Assembly (NCBI GenBank): GCA_019747815.1 | Contig: JAIEQJ010000050.1 | Span: forward strand, 1 to 64,000 | Source: Hyphomonadaceae bacterium | GTDB taxonomy: Bacteria > Pseudomonadota > Alphaproteobacteria > Rhizobiales > Hyphomicrobiaceae | Direction: 5' to 3' | Length of the DNA stretch: 64,000 nt | Shown here: in pieces, positions 54,469 to 63,346 of the stretch | How positions within the stretch are numbered: position 1 is the stretch's first letter | Layout of the letters: every line of letters starts with the position of its first letter | Position numbers and translations under genes: made by a program | Notes under the pieces: model-generated | Told to the model about the DNA's origin: nothing | The model's input: the letters and a program-made list of their open reading frames with translations, nothing else | Database searches by the model: none

Positions 54469-56220
54469 TCATGTCCTACCGGGCAGACCGCGGCCGCGAT
54501 CGAGTGTCCAGGTGACACGGCTAGGGCCAATCAGTCCGACGACGGGGCGGCCCCGCATGGGCTCAAGCGCCGATTTCCAGGGCGCGAGCGTGAAGGTGTC
54601 CTCACGCCGGATAACAGCGATCCTCCCGGTCGGCGTGGCGAAGGCATGGTCATAGGTCCCGGAGACGCGATGTCCGGGTGGCGTGGCAATGAAAGTGGCG
54701 TTCAGACGCTTGGAGAGATCCCAGACGATCCGCTCCGTCTCTGCTTCCCGCAGTCCTCTCATCATATGCGGTTCTGGCCGCACGCCGGCCGACGACCAAT
54801 GAGCGAGCTGACGCTCTGCGAGCCAGCGACCACGCGCGGATAGTGCCTCCTGTAATTCGCCTGCAAAGCCCGGCATCCCGGCCTCGGGCCGCCAGTTGGA
54901 GATGATGGCCTGATCAAGCCATGTCGGCCCATTGTATTCGAGCTGCTGCTCCAACTGGACCGGCGAGAGCTCCTGGAGCCTGGGGGTCGGCGATGGCCGC
55001 CCCGCCTTGAGGCTGTCGCTTGCCAGGGCGACGATGGTACCGCGGACTGGAAGATCGGCCGATCCGAGCCAGCCAAGCTCGGCATAGTGAACGCGTCCAT
55101 CGACGGCATCGACCACAACCCAGGTGTGGTCGCTGATCTCGTCGACCAGACCGACGCCCACGACCCTGCCGATGAGCGGCGCCTTGCGCGGACCCCGCTC
55201 GAACAGTGCCATGGCGGCAGCGCTGCGATCGATGCCGGCTTCCTGCAAGGCGCGCTGCATCATCTTGAACTTGTCGGCGCGGGCCCCGAGCTGGCGCAGC
55301 TTGTCCTCGGCCTTGGGATCAAGGGCCCAGACGCCCCGTTGCCGTTCCTCAGCAAGGCCGAGCCGTTCCAGCGTCTTGAGGCGGCCGACCCGCAACGTCT
55401 GCTGGGTTGGATCCAGCTCCTCACCGAACGTGACCACGAGGACGCCGTTCTTGGCGCGCGCCACCAACGCCCGGTCGAGCCGCGTGAGGCGCTCCTGGCT
55501 GACCTCGTTGAACAGTTTCTGCATGCGCTCGAGGTCGCTCTCGGGCCCCAGCTCGAGCGTAACCAGGGATTGCGCCCGGGATCGCACGCCATAGGCGATG
55601 TAGTCCCGAGCCATGACGAGGTCCTTGCCCTGATCGTCGCGGCCGCGGATGACGATGTGGGTGTGGGGATGTCCCGTGTTGAAGTGGTCGACCGCGACCC
55701 AATCGAGCTTGGTGTCGAGGTCGCGTTCCATCTGGGCGAGCAGATCGCGGATGAAGGGCTTGAGGTCGGTGAGCTGGGCACCCTCGTCGGCGGAGACGAC
55801 GAAGCGGAACTGGTGCGGGTCCTTCTCGGAGCGATCGAGAAACAAGCCTGCATCGACGTCCTCGCCGGACGCGTCGTAGAGCCGGCCCGGCGCACCCTCC
55901 CGGGTGACGCCATCGCGCACGATGTATTTCAGGTGCGCTCGGGCCGCGCCAAGATCGCCGGCGGCGATCCGGGTGTATCGGGCCTTGACGATGACGCGTC
56001 GGCTGCCAGGCGCGATCAACCCTGCCGCTGCACGCACGCCGGCACCCATGCCGCGCTTGGGCATCTCAGCCAAAACGTGGCCTTTGTGCCTCAGGGCGCG
56101 GGCGCCGTGTTTGCGGGCCTGCCGAAAGACGAGTGCCGCATGTCGTTCGGCCCGGGCGCGACGCGCGTCGCGGATGCGTCCGAGCTTGGGATCGAAGTCG
56201 TCTTGCGCCATGCGTGCCAT
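54469..56220 (-). CDS. Conjugative relaxase/mobilisation protein with DUF3363-like C-terminus
   Basis: ARAHLKYIVRDGVTREG, DPHQFRFVVSADEGAQL, VDHFNTGHPHTHIVIRGRDDQGKDLVMARDYIAYGVRSRAQSLVTLELGPES. Confidence 0.88.
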   Translation of the reverse strand: MARMAQDDFDPKLGRIRDARRARAERHAALVFRQARKHGARALRHKGHVLAEMPKRGMGAGVRAAAGLIAPGSRRVIVKARYTRIAAGDLGAARAHLKYIVRDGVTREGAPGRLYDASGEDVDAGLFLDRSEKDPHQFRFVVSADEGAQLTDLKPFIRDLLAQMERDLDTKLDWVAVDHFNTGHPHTHIVIRGRDDQGKDLVMARDYIAYGVRSRAQSLVTLELGPESDLERMQKLFNEVSQERLTRLDRALVARAKNGVLVVTFGEELDPTQQTLRVGRLKTLERLGLAEERQRGVWALDPKAEDKLRQLGARADKFKMMQRALQEAGIDRSAAAMALFERGPRKAPLIGRVVGVGLVDEISDHTWVVVDAVDGRVHYAELGWLGSADLPVRGTIVALASDSLKAGRPSPTPRLQELSPVQLEQQLEYNGPTWLDQAIISNWRPEAGMPGFAGELQEALSARGRWLAERQLAHWSSAGVRPEPHMMRGLREAETERIVWDLSKRLNATFIATPPGHRVSGTYDHAFATPTGRIAVIRREDTFTLAPWKSALEPMRGRPVVGLIGPSRVTWTLDRGRGLPGRT

Positions 56221-56723
56221 TGCCATCGACCTGATGGCAAAGCGAGATGGCGCAGCGCGCAAGAAGTTCAAGACGGCGTCAAGCAAGACGTTGGGTGCGA
56301 AGGCGGATTTCTGATGCTGACGCCATGGACGCACGCTTGACGTCGTCGGCAAGCCAGGCGTTGCGGCCTTTGGCGCTCAACCGACGTCACTCTTTTATCC
56401 TGGTGTCCAAAAGTGAGCTCTCAAACTTCCTGCAACTTCCTCAGATGGATTCCCAGTTCATCAGCACTGAATGGCCGCCAAGGAGCACACTGCGAGCGTG
56501 CAAGCACGAACCGAGGATGATCGAGACGACCATGCCGCGGATCACGTGATGGAGCAGGAAGCGGACGCGCAGTATCCATGTCTTCGATGCCACACCCGCC
56601 GTGGCGCACGAATGACATGGGACCACTGCGGACCGGAAGCAGGGCGGGTGGGTGGGGGAGGTTGGCGGAAGAGAAAGAAGAGCCTCCGCCCCGCCGCAAT
56701 CGGAGCGGAGGCGATGAGTGCGC

Positions 56724-57047
56724 TTAGTCTTGCGGACTCCAGATCAGCGCGTAGACGTCAGGATCGGACTGGCCCGCAGCGCGGCCGAGGTTCGCGTACA
56801 GCGTCCTCGAGCCGAACTCAGGCGCCGCGATCGACAGCGATACATACGGCTTGCCGGAGGTCTGCCCAACCCGGTTCCAGCCAGCGCCGATCTCGATGCC
56901 TTGCGACATGACGCGGAAGTCCGGCTGGCTGTCGGCCGCCTTGTCGGTCACCGGCAGAATGGCGATGTCGGCCCGAATGGAAAGCGTCTTGAGCTCACCC
57001 TCGTAGCGTCCGTCCTCGCGCTTGGTCACGTATCCGATGGTAGCCAT
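56724..57047 (-). CDS. DUF736 family protein (second copy)
   Basis: MATIGYVTKREDGRYEGELKTLSIRADIAILPV...QPDFRVMSQGIEIGAGWNR. Confidence 0.9.
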   Translation of the reverse strand: MATIGYVTKREDGRYEGELKTLSIRADIAILPVTDKAADSQPDFRVMSQGIEIGAGWNRVGQTSGKPYVSLSIAAPEFGSRTLYANLGRAAGQSDPDVYALIWSPQD

Positions 57048-57672
57048 GTTGCTAGTCCTCTTGGTTGTCCGGCGGAGGCCTATTCCTCGCCGGCGCGCGC
57101 GAGATCGTGGCGGGCTGGAGCCTGAGGCATCCCAAGCGACGCTTGCGTCGCGCCGGGACCGCAACGCAGTGGAGGACCCGCCGCAGGCGGGTTGCCTCTA
57201 AGGCGACGCCTGCCACAGGCTCGCAAAAGCATAGGTGGGGCAATGGGCCGTCCAGTCAGACATGAGGGTCGAGCAGCATGGCGTCGGTGGGTGAGTGCGG
57301 GATGCCGGTGCGACGGAGCTCTTGCGACCGACCATTAGCCGTTAGCGCGCCGTTCACGCTGAGGCGGATGAGAACCTTGCCGCGGGTGTAGAGATTGACG
57401 TCATGACCGAGCAGCGGGCTGCGCGGTAGGGATCGTGACCCGCAGGGCCGAGACGCCGAATGGCGGCTCGGTGGCGCACTTGGCGCCATAGAGCCCGACC
57501 GACCGAGAGCTTATCGAGGGCGGGACCGCCCAGATATCGCAATCACTGACCTTGAATCGTAGCGTCAAACAACTGGAAGGGTGGCAACCTCTTTTGGTGC
57601 CATCGTCGGCAAATTTTTATCTTGCGTGTCAGGTACGAAGACCGGAGGGCACTCCAGTGCCCCTGATTGGAC

Positions 57673-58161
57673 TCACCAGATATGCGTAGCGCGTCCAGCG
57701 ACTGAGCCGACATGAACCGTGCCGAAGTAACGGCTGTCGAAGCTGCCGGGATCATTGGCCAGTAGGAAAATCTCGCCGGGCTGCAGCACCCTGCATCCCT
57801 GCCAAAATGGCAACGGTCGGGCCGCCCCATCGCGCAGGCGTGCACGTGCGACCAGCTTGGCGCCTACGAAGATGTGGCCGCCGCGGCGACAGACCGTCAT
57901 ACCTGCTGTTGCGGCGACCGGTTTGAGCAGGTAGGCGCCTCGCGGCAAATAATTCTGGCGTGCAGCGAGGGCTGCATAGCGTGACGGTAGCTGGACAAGG
58001 ACAAGCTCCGCCACGACCGGCGTCGCGCGAGCAATGAGATAGAGACCGGGGGGAACGCTGGGCGACGCATTCCAAATCAGGGTTGGATCCGGGCTGCGCA
58101 GGTAGGGCGCGGCGAGAAGGCCCAGAGCAACGGCGCTTGCCAACAACGGTTGCCACCGCAT
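57673..58161 (-). CDS. traF: Conjugal transfer TraF-like S26 signal peptidase
   Basis: NASPSVPPGLYLI (Ser), LPRGAYLLKPVAATAGMTVC (Lys), LLANDPGSFDSRYFGTV. Confidence 0.88.
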   Translation of the reverse strand: MRWQPLLASAVALGLLAAPYLRSPDPTLIWNASPSVPPGLYLIARATPVVAELVLVQLPSRYAALAARQNYLPRGAYLLKPVAATAGMTVCRRGGHIFVGAKLVARARLRDGAARPLPFWQGCRVLQPGEIFLLANDPGSFDSRYFGTVHVGSVAGRATHIW

Positions 58162-58162
58162 G

Positions 58163-58366
58163 TCATGCCTTTTGCCCAGAAGAGGAACGACGGCGTGCCT
58201 GGTCGGACCACTGCTTGAGTTCGGTGCGGTGATAGAACACCCGCCCTCCATGCTTGCGAAAGGGAGGCCCTGTACCCTGCCAGCGCATGTTCTCGAGCGT
58301 ATGTTTCCTGAGACGCAAGTAGTCGGCCGCCTCGATTGTCGTCAACAGAAAGTGTCGCTTCGGCAC
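58163..58366 (-). CDS. Small HTH/excisionase-like DNA-binding protein (GTG start)
   Basis: LLTTIEAADYLRLRKHTLENMRWQGTGPPFRKHGGRVFYHRTELKQW. Confidence 0.8.
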   Translation of the reverse strand: MPKRHFLLTTIEAADYLRLRKHTLENMRWQGTGPPFRKHGGRVFYHRTELKQWSDQARRRSSSGQKA

Positions 58367-58462
58367 AGGCGCGCTCCGTTGGTGGGAGGGAACACGCGAG
58401 AAGATCGAGGAAGACCGGGTGATAGGGGAGTGTGATACTGCGGGCGGGCAAAACCACACGCG

Positions 58463-59269
58463 TTATTCGAGAAGTGTGCGATAGCCGCCGTCGCGCAACG
58501 TGTGCGCACGCTTGAGGATGTGGCGCATTCGTTCTTTCATTGCGGTACTGGGGCTTGCCCACGCAGACCGGACTCGGCCTTGGCCGTAGATCACCGCCGC
58601 CGTTTCACGATAGCTCGCGCCGAGTTGAAATGCGTCAAGCGCCACCAGCGCGTCGCGCAGGAACAGACGGGACCGCGATCGGTCGGCTCGTGCTCGTGGG
58701 CACTGCAGCAGCTTGGTCAGCGCACGGAACCGTTGGGCGATGCAGTCGGGGTCTGGCAATCCAGGTATTGTGAACGTGAGCTCGACGTTGCCGAGGCTGG
58801 CGCGCGCGCCTTGCAAGTGTAATGTCACGGAATGAATTGCATCGCGCAGCAGCACGAACTCCTGGCCGGTCGGGCCGAGGATGACATGCTTGGCTGCGAT
58901 ATGACCGACAATTCCTAGATCCGCCGAAGGGCCGTCGCCAGCCCGCGTCGCGACCGCATCGAGCGACCGCCCGTGCCCTGTCCAGCAGACGGGGGCGTCC
59001 GGCGCCGGTAATTTCGGATCGACAAAAGGGTGGACACCCCAATGACCACATCGTGTTGGGTGGCGGCGCAAGCGTGTGAGGTGCTGGCCGGTTTTCAGGC
59101 GGCGAGGACGCTGTCTGCCACGCAATGCGACTCTGTAGTCGCGCTGGTAGTCGGGATTGCGGCGCAGGAACTCCCATGCCACGTCACTTGGAGCCAAATC
59201 CAACACGTACTCATAGGCTGCAATGTCCAGCGGCCAGATTGGGCCGACGTAGTGGCGCAAGCGGGGCAT
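58463..59269 (-). CDS. DUF2285-containing protein
   Basis: WEFLRRNPDYQRDY N-terminus, C-terminal LFLRDALVALDAFQLGASYRETAAVIYGQGRVRSAWASPSTAMKERMRHILKRAHTLRDGGYRTLL. Confidence 0.8.
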   Translation of the reverse strand: MPRLRHYVGPIWPLDIAAYEYVLDLAPSDVAWEFLRRNPDYQRDYRVALRGRQRPRRLKTGQHLTRLRRHPTRCGHWGVHPFVDPKLPAPDAPVCWTGHGRSLDAVATRAGDGPSADLGIVGHIAAKHVILGPTGQEFVLLRDAIHSVTLHLQGARASLGNVELTFTIPGLPDPDCIAQRFRALTKLLQCPRARADRSRSRLFLRDALVALDAFQLGASYRETAAVIYGQGRVRSAWASPSTAMKERMRHILKRAHTLRDGGYRTLLE

Positions 59270-59517
59270 GGGTCGCGGGCGGGCGGCTTAATACGCTGTT
59301 TACGTCTTAATACAGAAATCCGAGTTTCGGCAAACGGGTGCTTCAGCAAACTTTCGCCAGCAGGATGGATGCTGAACACCTTTTCAGGTCGCGCGGACCC
59401 ACCGATCGGCAAAATTCGTTCCATAGCGAACAGCTCGTGCAGAAAATGTTTGCACGAGGAAGAACTCCGCGTCGTCCGGGAAATATCCGTAGTAAGATTA
59501 AAGTGAGCGGTGACGGC

Positions 59518-60111
59518 TCATTTTTGCATCGTGGCTAGCAGCAGGTGCTGCAATCGGGCGCGTTTGACGGGATCTGCGGTGTGCATCATCCACTCGTGGA
59601 TGACCTGGCTAATGACCACGGGCGTACCCCCGGCCTGACTGAGTCGCTCCTGCGCCGGCGTGGCCGCATGCGCTGACCGTGGCGGCGTGGCGTCCAGGAT
59701 AACACAAACGTCGTAGCCTTCGGCCAAGCCATGCAGTGCTGTGCCGAGCACCTGGTGCTCCAACCAGGAACCGGCAAACAGGAGGATGGAACGGTCCTCC
59801 CCGCGCAGGGCATCCACGAAGGTCGGTTCCGACCACGGACAAACGTGTTCCGCAAATAGGAACCTATGCTGGAAGGAAATTTCTGGCGCGAGTGCGAATG
59901 CTGGTGCGATGTGCTCGGGACCGTGGCGCAGCAGGGAGAATGTCGGGACGCCCATGTCCTCGGCCGCCGCCGTTATGGCGGCGCGCCAATGGTGGTGATC
60001 TTGGGACGTAGTGTCTTGCTCGTTTACCGCCGCCATGATGATGAGAGCGCTGACGGCAGGGTCAATCAACGGCGAATTGCTGATGCGTCGCGGTTTCACT
60101 AGGTCCCCCAA
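59518..60111 (-). CDS. Isochorismatase/cysteine-hydrolase-like protein lacking the expected catalytic Cys (start uncertain)
   Basis: ILLFAGSWLEHQVLGTALHGLAEGYDVCVILDATPPRSAHAATPAQERLSQAGGTPVVISQVIHEWM. Confidence 0.65.
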   Translation of the reverse strand: MGDLVKPRRISNSPLIDPAVSALIIMAAVNEQDTTSQDHHHWRAAITAAAEDMGVPTFSLLRHGPEHIAPAFALAPEISFQHRFLFAEHVCPWSEPTFVDALRGEDRSILLFAGSWLEHQVLGTALHGLAEGYDVCVILDATPPRSAHAATPAQERLSQAGGTPVVISQVIHEWMMHTADPVKRARLQHLLLATMQK

Positions 60112-60264
60112 GAATGTGCTTGGCCTGAATAGAGGTACAAAACGAAACGGTCAGGTCGAGCCCATTATGGCGATGAGTGGTTCACACATCGCGAAAGTCG
60201 ATTGTCAAAAACAACGGGATCAAGGCAGTGGCGCTCTACGCGGTCCTCTAGAAGATCTCGTCGG

Positions 60265-60528
60265 CTAAGGGTCAAGCAGAAGACGATATCCGTGCTGTGC
60301 CATCCACCGCGCGCGGGCAAGATGGGCGTCGTAGCACTGTTTGGCCCCGGCGAAGTTCGAGTTCGGGTCCAGCGCGAGAACACGCCGCGCGGTCTCTTTC
60401 CAATCGATCTGCAATGTGTCGGCGTCGAGCAGCTGCAGATAAACCGTCACGTGAGCGCGATCATAGGGCGTCAACCGATCGCCGTCAGGTGGGGCATCGG
60501 CAAGCTGGTCGGTCGGTTGATCTGACAT
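60265..60528 (-). CDS. DUF2285-type small protein
   Basis: LTPYDRAHVTVYLQLLDADTLQIDWKETARRVLALDPNSNFAGAKQCYDAHLARARWMAQHGYRLLL. Confidence 0.8.
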   Translation of the reverse strand: MSDQPTDQLADAPPDGDRLTPYDRAHVTVYLQLLDADTLQIDWKETARRVLALDPNSNFAGAKQCYDAHLARARWMAQHGYRLLLDP

Positions 60529-60568
60529 CGAGTCTGTTCTGCTGCCAAAACCGGCTGCCACGATTGTA

Positions 60569-60578
60569 GAGTATACTC
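60569..60578. promoter_or_regulatory. Palindromic candidate operator between divergent DUF2285 and XRE genes
   Basis: GAGTATACTC, perfect 10-bp palindrome 39 bp upstream of the XRE start. Confidence 0.5.
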
Positions 60579-60616
60579 CGTGGTGAAATGCGCCTCAAGG
60601 CGCTGGCCTCTCGTGC

Positions 60617-60853
60617 ATGGATATACGAGAGGTGTTCGCTCGCAATTTGCGCAAGCTCCGGCAGGCCAAAGGTCTATCTCAAGAAGCTTTGGCGCACGAA
60701 GCTGGTATCGATCGGACATACATCAGCGCGTTAGAGCGCAGTGTGTATAGCGCAAGCATCACCACGGTGGACAAGTTGGCGTCAATCCTCGGCGTCGACG
60801 CTGCAGCGCTTTTGCAGCGACCGCCCAAGTCGCGCGGATCCACAAGAACGTGA
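60617..60853 (+). CDS. XRE-family regulator (ICE-type)
   Basis: FARNLRKLRQAKGLSQEALAHEAGIDRTYISALERSVYSASITTVDKLASILGV. Confidence 0.92.
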   Translation: MDIREVFARNLRKLRQAKGLSQEALAHEAGIDRTYISALERSVYSASITTVDKLASILGVDAAALLQRPPKSRGSTRT

Positions 60854-61022
60854 GGGCAGAACGGGTGCCTGCAAGAGGGTCATTGCGAGCGCCTTCCATC
60901 TTGGAAGACGAGCGAGCAAGTCAGCAAAGCGGTTCTGAATCGGTGTAGCTGCGGTTCTAGAAACTACAAATCGGCTTACCGTTGGGGCTTGCCAGCCCCA
61001 AAACGGAGGGTTCCGGATTGAC

Positions 61023-61847
61023 CTATCCAGGCTTCTTGCGCTTGAGCGACGGCCACGCTGTATGCTGCTCCTCGAAAAGTTCGCTGAATTTATATCCCAC
61101 GCCCAATACGGTTCGGATCGGATCGGGAAGAACGCCCCTATTAATGGCTTTCCTCAATCGTGTGACCATTGCGTCCACCGTGCGTAGGTCGATTTCGGAA
61201 CTGCCCCACACTACTTTGGCGATCTGTTCACGCGTGAAGATCCGACCGGGGTTGGAAATGAGTAGGTCGAGCACAGCAAAAGGCTTGGGGCTTAGGGGTA
61301 GATCGCGTCCTAACCTGCGAACGCACAGCCGACCGCGGTCGATTTGGATGTCCGGCAAGCCATTGCGTTGCTCGCTTGTTCGGCGGGGCACACCTGAGCC
61401 GGAGCGAACCCGACGAAGCTTGGCCGGTGGCAAAGAGTCACCCCGTGACATCGGTTGCGGCACAACGAGGGGAGTGTGCGCTACCGCCGACGGCACTGCA
61501 CGGACACAATCGGGGCCTGCACCGAGAATATAGCCGGCTCCGCGCACGGTCCTGATCGGATCGCGTTCTTTGTGGTCGGTTAAGGCCTTTCTGAGACGTC
61601 CAACCTGTATGTCAATGGTTCGGGAGCAGGCCGGAGGCTGCGAGCCCCATGCGGCGCCCGAGAGTTCCTGCCGGGACAGCACCCGACCGGGATTGTTCAG
61701 AAAGAAGTCGAGCAACTTGAATTCAATCGGGCCAAGGCGCACCTCTCGAGCACGCCGTGCTACGCTCCGGGCGGCGCGGTCGAGCACAATGTCATCGAAG
61801 TGCAGCGCTAACGCGGCCGGCGACAGTGCGGTCACGATCGGTATCAT
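61023..61847 (-). CDS. Protein of two tandem OmpR/PhoB-type winged-helix DNA-binding domains, no receiver domain
   Basis: Domain 1: VRLGPIEFKLLDFFLNNPGRVLSRQEL...TIDIQVGRLRKAL...DPIRTVRGAGYIL. Domain 2: LPLSPKPFAVLDLLISNPGRIFTREQIAKVVWGSS...TVDAMVTRLRKAI...DPIRTVLGVGYKF. Confidence 0.85.
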   Translation of the reverse strand: MIPIVTALSPAALALHFDDIVLDRAARSVARRAREVRLGPIEFKLLDFFLNNPGRVLSRQELSGAAWGSQPPACSRTIDIQVGRLRKALTDHKERDPIRTVRGAGYILGAGPDCVRAVPSAVAHTPLVVPQPMSRGDSLPPAKLRRVRSGSGVPRRTSEQRNGLPDIQIDRGRLCVRRLGRDLPLSPKPFAVLDLLISNPGRIFTREQIAKVVWGSSEIDLRTVDAMVTRLRKAINRGVLPDPIRTVLGVGYKFSELFEEQHTAWPSLKRKKPG

Positions 61848-61874
61848 GAGGGATCTGCCGATACTGAGCCAGTT

Positions 61875-62561
61875 CTAGCCTGTGTTCAGACTATAGCCTG
61901 CGCCCCGCACGGTGCGGATCGGATCGCTTTTCCACGCCTGCAGCAACGCCTTGCGCAATCGCCCGATGTGCACGTCGACGGTGCGGTCGTCGATGTAGAC
62001 GTCGTCGCCCCACACGTTGTTGAGCAGCTGTTCGCGGGTGAACACCCGTCCGGGCGCCTGCATCATGAACTCCAGCAGGCGGTAGTCGGTAGGGCCGAGG
62101 TGCACCATCTGGCCGCGGCGCCTGACCACCATGGCGGCCCGGTCGAGCTCGATGTCGCCGACATTTATGACCTCGGCCATTAGCTGGGGGTTGGTGCGCT
62201 GCAAAAGCCGACTGGCTCGCGCCACCAGCTCGTTGACCGAGAACGGCTTGACCACATAGTCGTCGGCGCCGGTTTCGAAGCCGCGCAGTTTGTCCGGCTC
62301 CTCGCCGCGTGCTGTCAGCATGATGACAGGTAATGTTTGGGTTTTGGGCTTTTGCCGCAGACGCCGGCACAGCTCGATTCCCGACAGTCCCGGCAACATC
62401 CAGTCGAGGATCAGCAGGTCCGGCACGTTCTCCTTGAGCCGGGCTTCGGCCTCGTCGCCGTGCATAACGGTTTCTACCACGAACCCGGCAGCGGCAAAGT
62501 TGTAGCGCAGAAGCTCGACCAGAGCTTCATCGTCTTCGACGACCATCACGCGCAGAGGCAT
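61875..62561 (-). CDS. phoB: Phosphate regulon response regulator PhoB
   Basis: VMVVEDDEALVELLRYNFAAAGF...LLILDWMLPGLSGIELCRRLR...RTVRGAGYSLN; next to phoU/pstB. Confidence 0.95.
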   Translation of the reverse strand: MPLRVMVVEDDEALVELLRYNFAAAGFVVETVMHGDEAEARLKENVPDLLILDWMLPGLSGIELCRRLRQKPKTQTLPVIMLTARGEEPDKLRGFETGADDYVVKPFSVNELVARASRLLQRTNPQLMAEVINVGDIELDRAAMVVRRRGQMVHLGPTDYRLLEFMMQAPGRVFTREQLLNNVWGDDVYIDDRTVDVHIGRLRKALLQAWKSDPIRTVRGAGYSLNTG

Positions 62562-62579
62562 TGCTCGTCCATTGCTCCA

Positions 62580-63290
62580 TCAAGACTGCGGGGAACGCAT
62601 GGCGCTCGACTCGTCGGCTTTGGGGCGTTCGGCTGAAAGAGTGTCGCCGGTGACGACGTAGTGCGCCGTCTCGGCGATATTGGTGGCATGGTCGCCGACG
62701 CGTTCCAGGTTCTTGGCGCAGAACAGCAGGTGCGTGCAGAAGCCGATGCTGCGCGGGTCTTCCATCATGTAGGTCAGCAGCTCGCGGAACAGCGACGTGA
62801 ACAGGACGTCGATGGCCCCGTCGGCCCGCCACACATCCAAAGCGCCCTCGTCATCGCGGTTGCGATAGGCGCCGAGTACAGCCGACAACTGCTCGCCTAC
62901 CCGGGTGGATAGCGTACCCAACCCGGACGCGACATTGACCGGGGACGGCTGGTCGCCGATCGCGATCACGCGCTTGGCGACGTTCTTGGCCAGATCGCCC
63001 ACGCGCTCCAGATCGTTGGCAATGCGAATGGTGGAGATGATCTCGCGCAGGTCGATGGCCATCGGCTGCCGCTTGGCAATGGTCGCGACGGCTTTCTCCT
63101 CTATCAGATGTTGCAGATCATCGATGTTCCGATCCGCAGCAATGACCTGCTGAGCAAGCTGAACGTTGCGTTCCAGCAGCGCCTTGGTCGCATCGGCCAA
63201 CGAATGGACCGCACGCTTGCCCATCTCGCCGATCATTCCGGCCAGTGTCTGCAGGTCGGCATCAAAGGATGCAACGGTATGTTGGGTCAT
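62580..63290 (-). CDS. phoU: Phosphate transport regulator PhoU
   Basis: DADLQTLAGMIGEMGKRAVHSLADATKALLERNVQLAQQVIAADRNIDDLQHLIEEKAVATIAKRQPMAIDLREIISTIRIANDLERVGDLAKN. Confidence 0.95.
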   Translation of the reverse strand: MTQHTVASFDADLQTLAGMIGEMGKRAVHSLADATKALLERNVQLAQQVIAADRNIDDLQHLIEEKAVATIAKRQPMAIDLREIISTIRIANDLERVGDLAKNVAKRVIAIGDQPSPVNVASGLGTLSTRVGEQLSAVLGAYRNRDDEGALDVWRADGAIDVLFTSLFRELLTYMMEDPRSIGFCTHLLFCAKNLERVGDHATNIAETAHYVVTGDTLSAERPKADESSAMRSPQS

Positions 63291-63346
63291 GACAGGTGGT
63301 TCCCCGCTTCTTGGGCCGGTGCGTGCAATGAGGCGTGAGAGCAGGC

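Larger units (their letters stand above)
24375..60960. mobile_element. Integrative/conjugative-type element (trb T4SS, TraG, relaxase, TraF, DUF736/DUF2285, ArdC); boundaries not determined
   Basis: Complete trbB-J/L/F/G/I set, traG, relaxase and ICE-type regulators, ending next to pho/pst core genes; no att repeats identified by eye. Confidence 0.6.

Noticed and set aside
55087-56340. 417-aa plus-strand ORF opposite the relaxase
   Set aside because: Relaxase motifs on the minus strand are convincing; this is an antisense artefact.
60982-61001. Rho-independent terminator TTGGGGCT-TGCC-AGCCCCAA downstream of the double-wHTH gene
   Set aside because: 8-bp stem is perfect but no U-tract follows on either strand; left uncalled.
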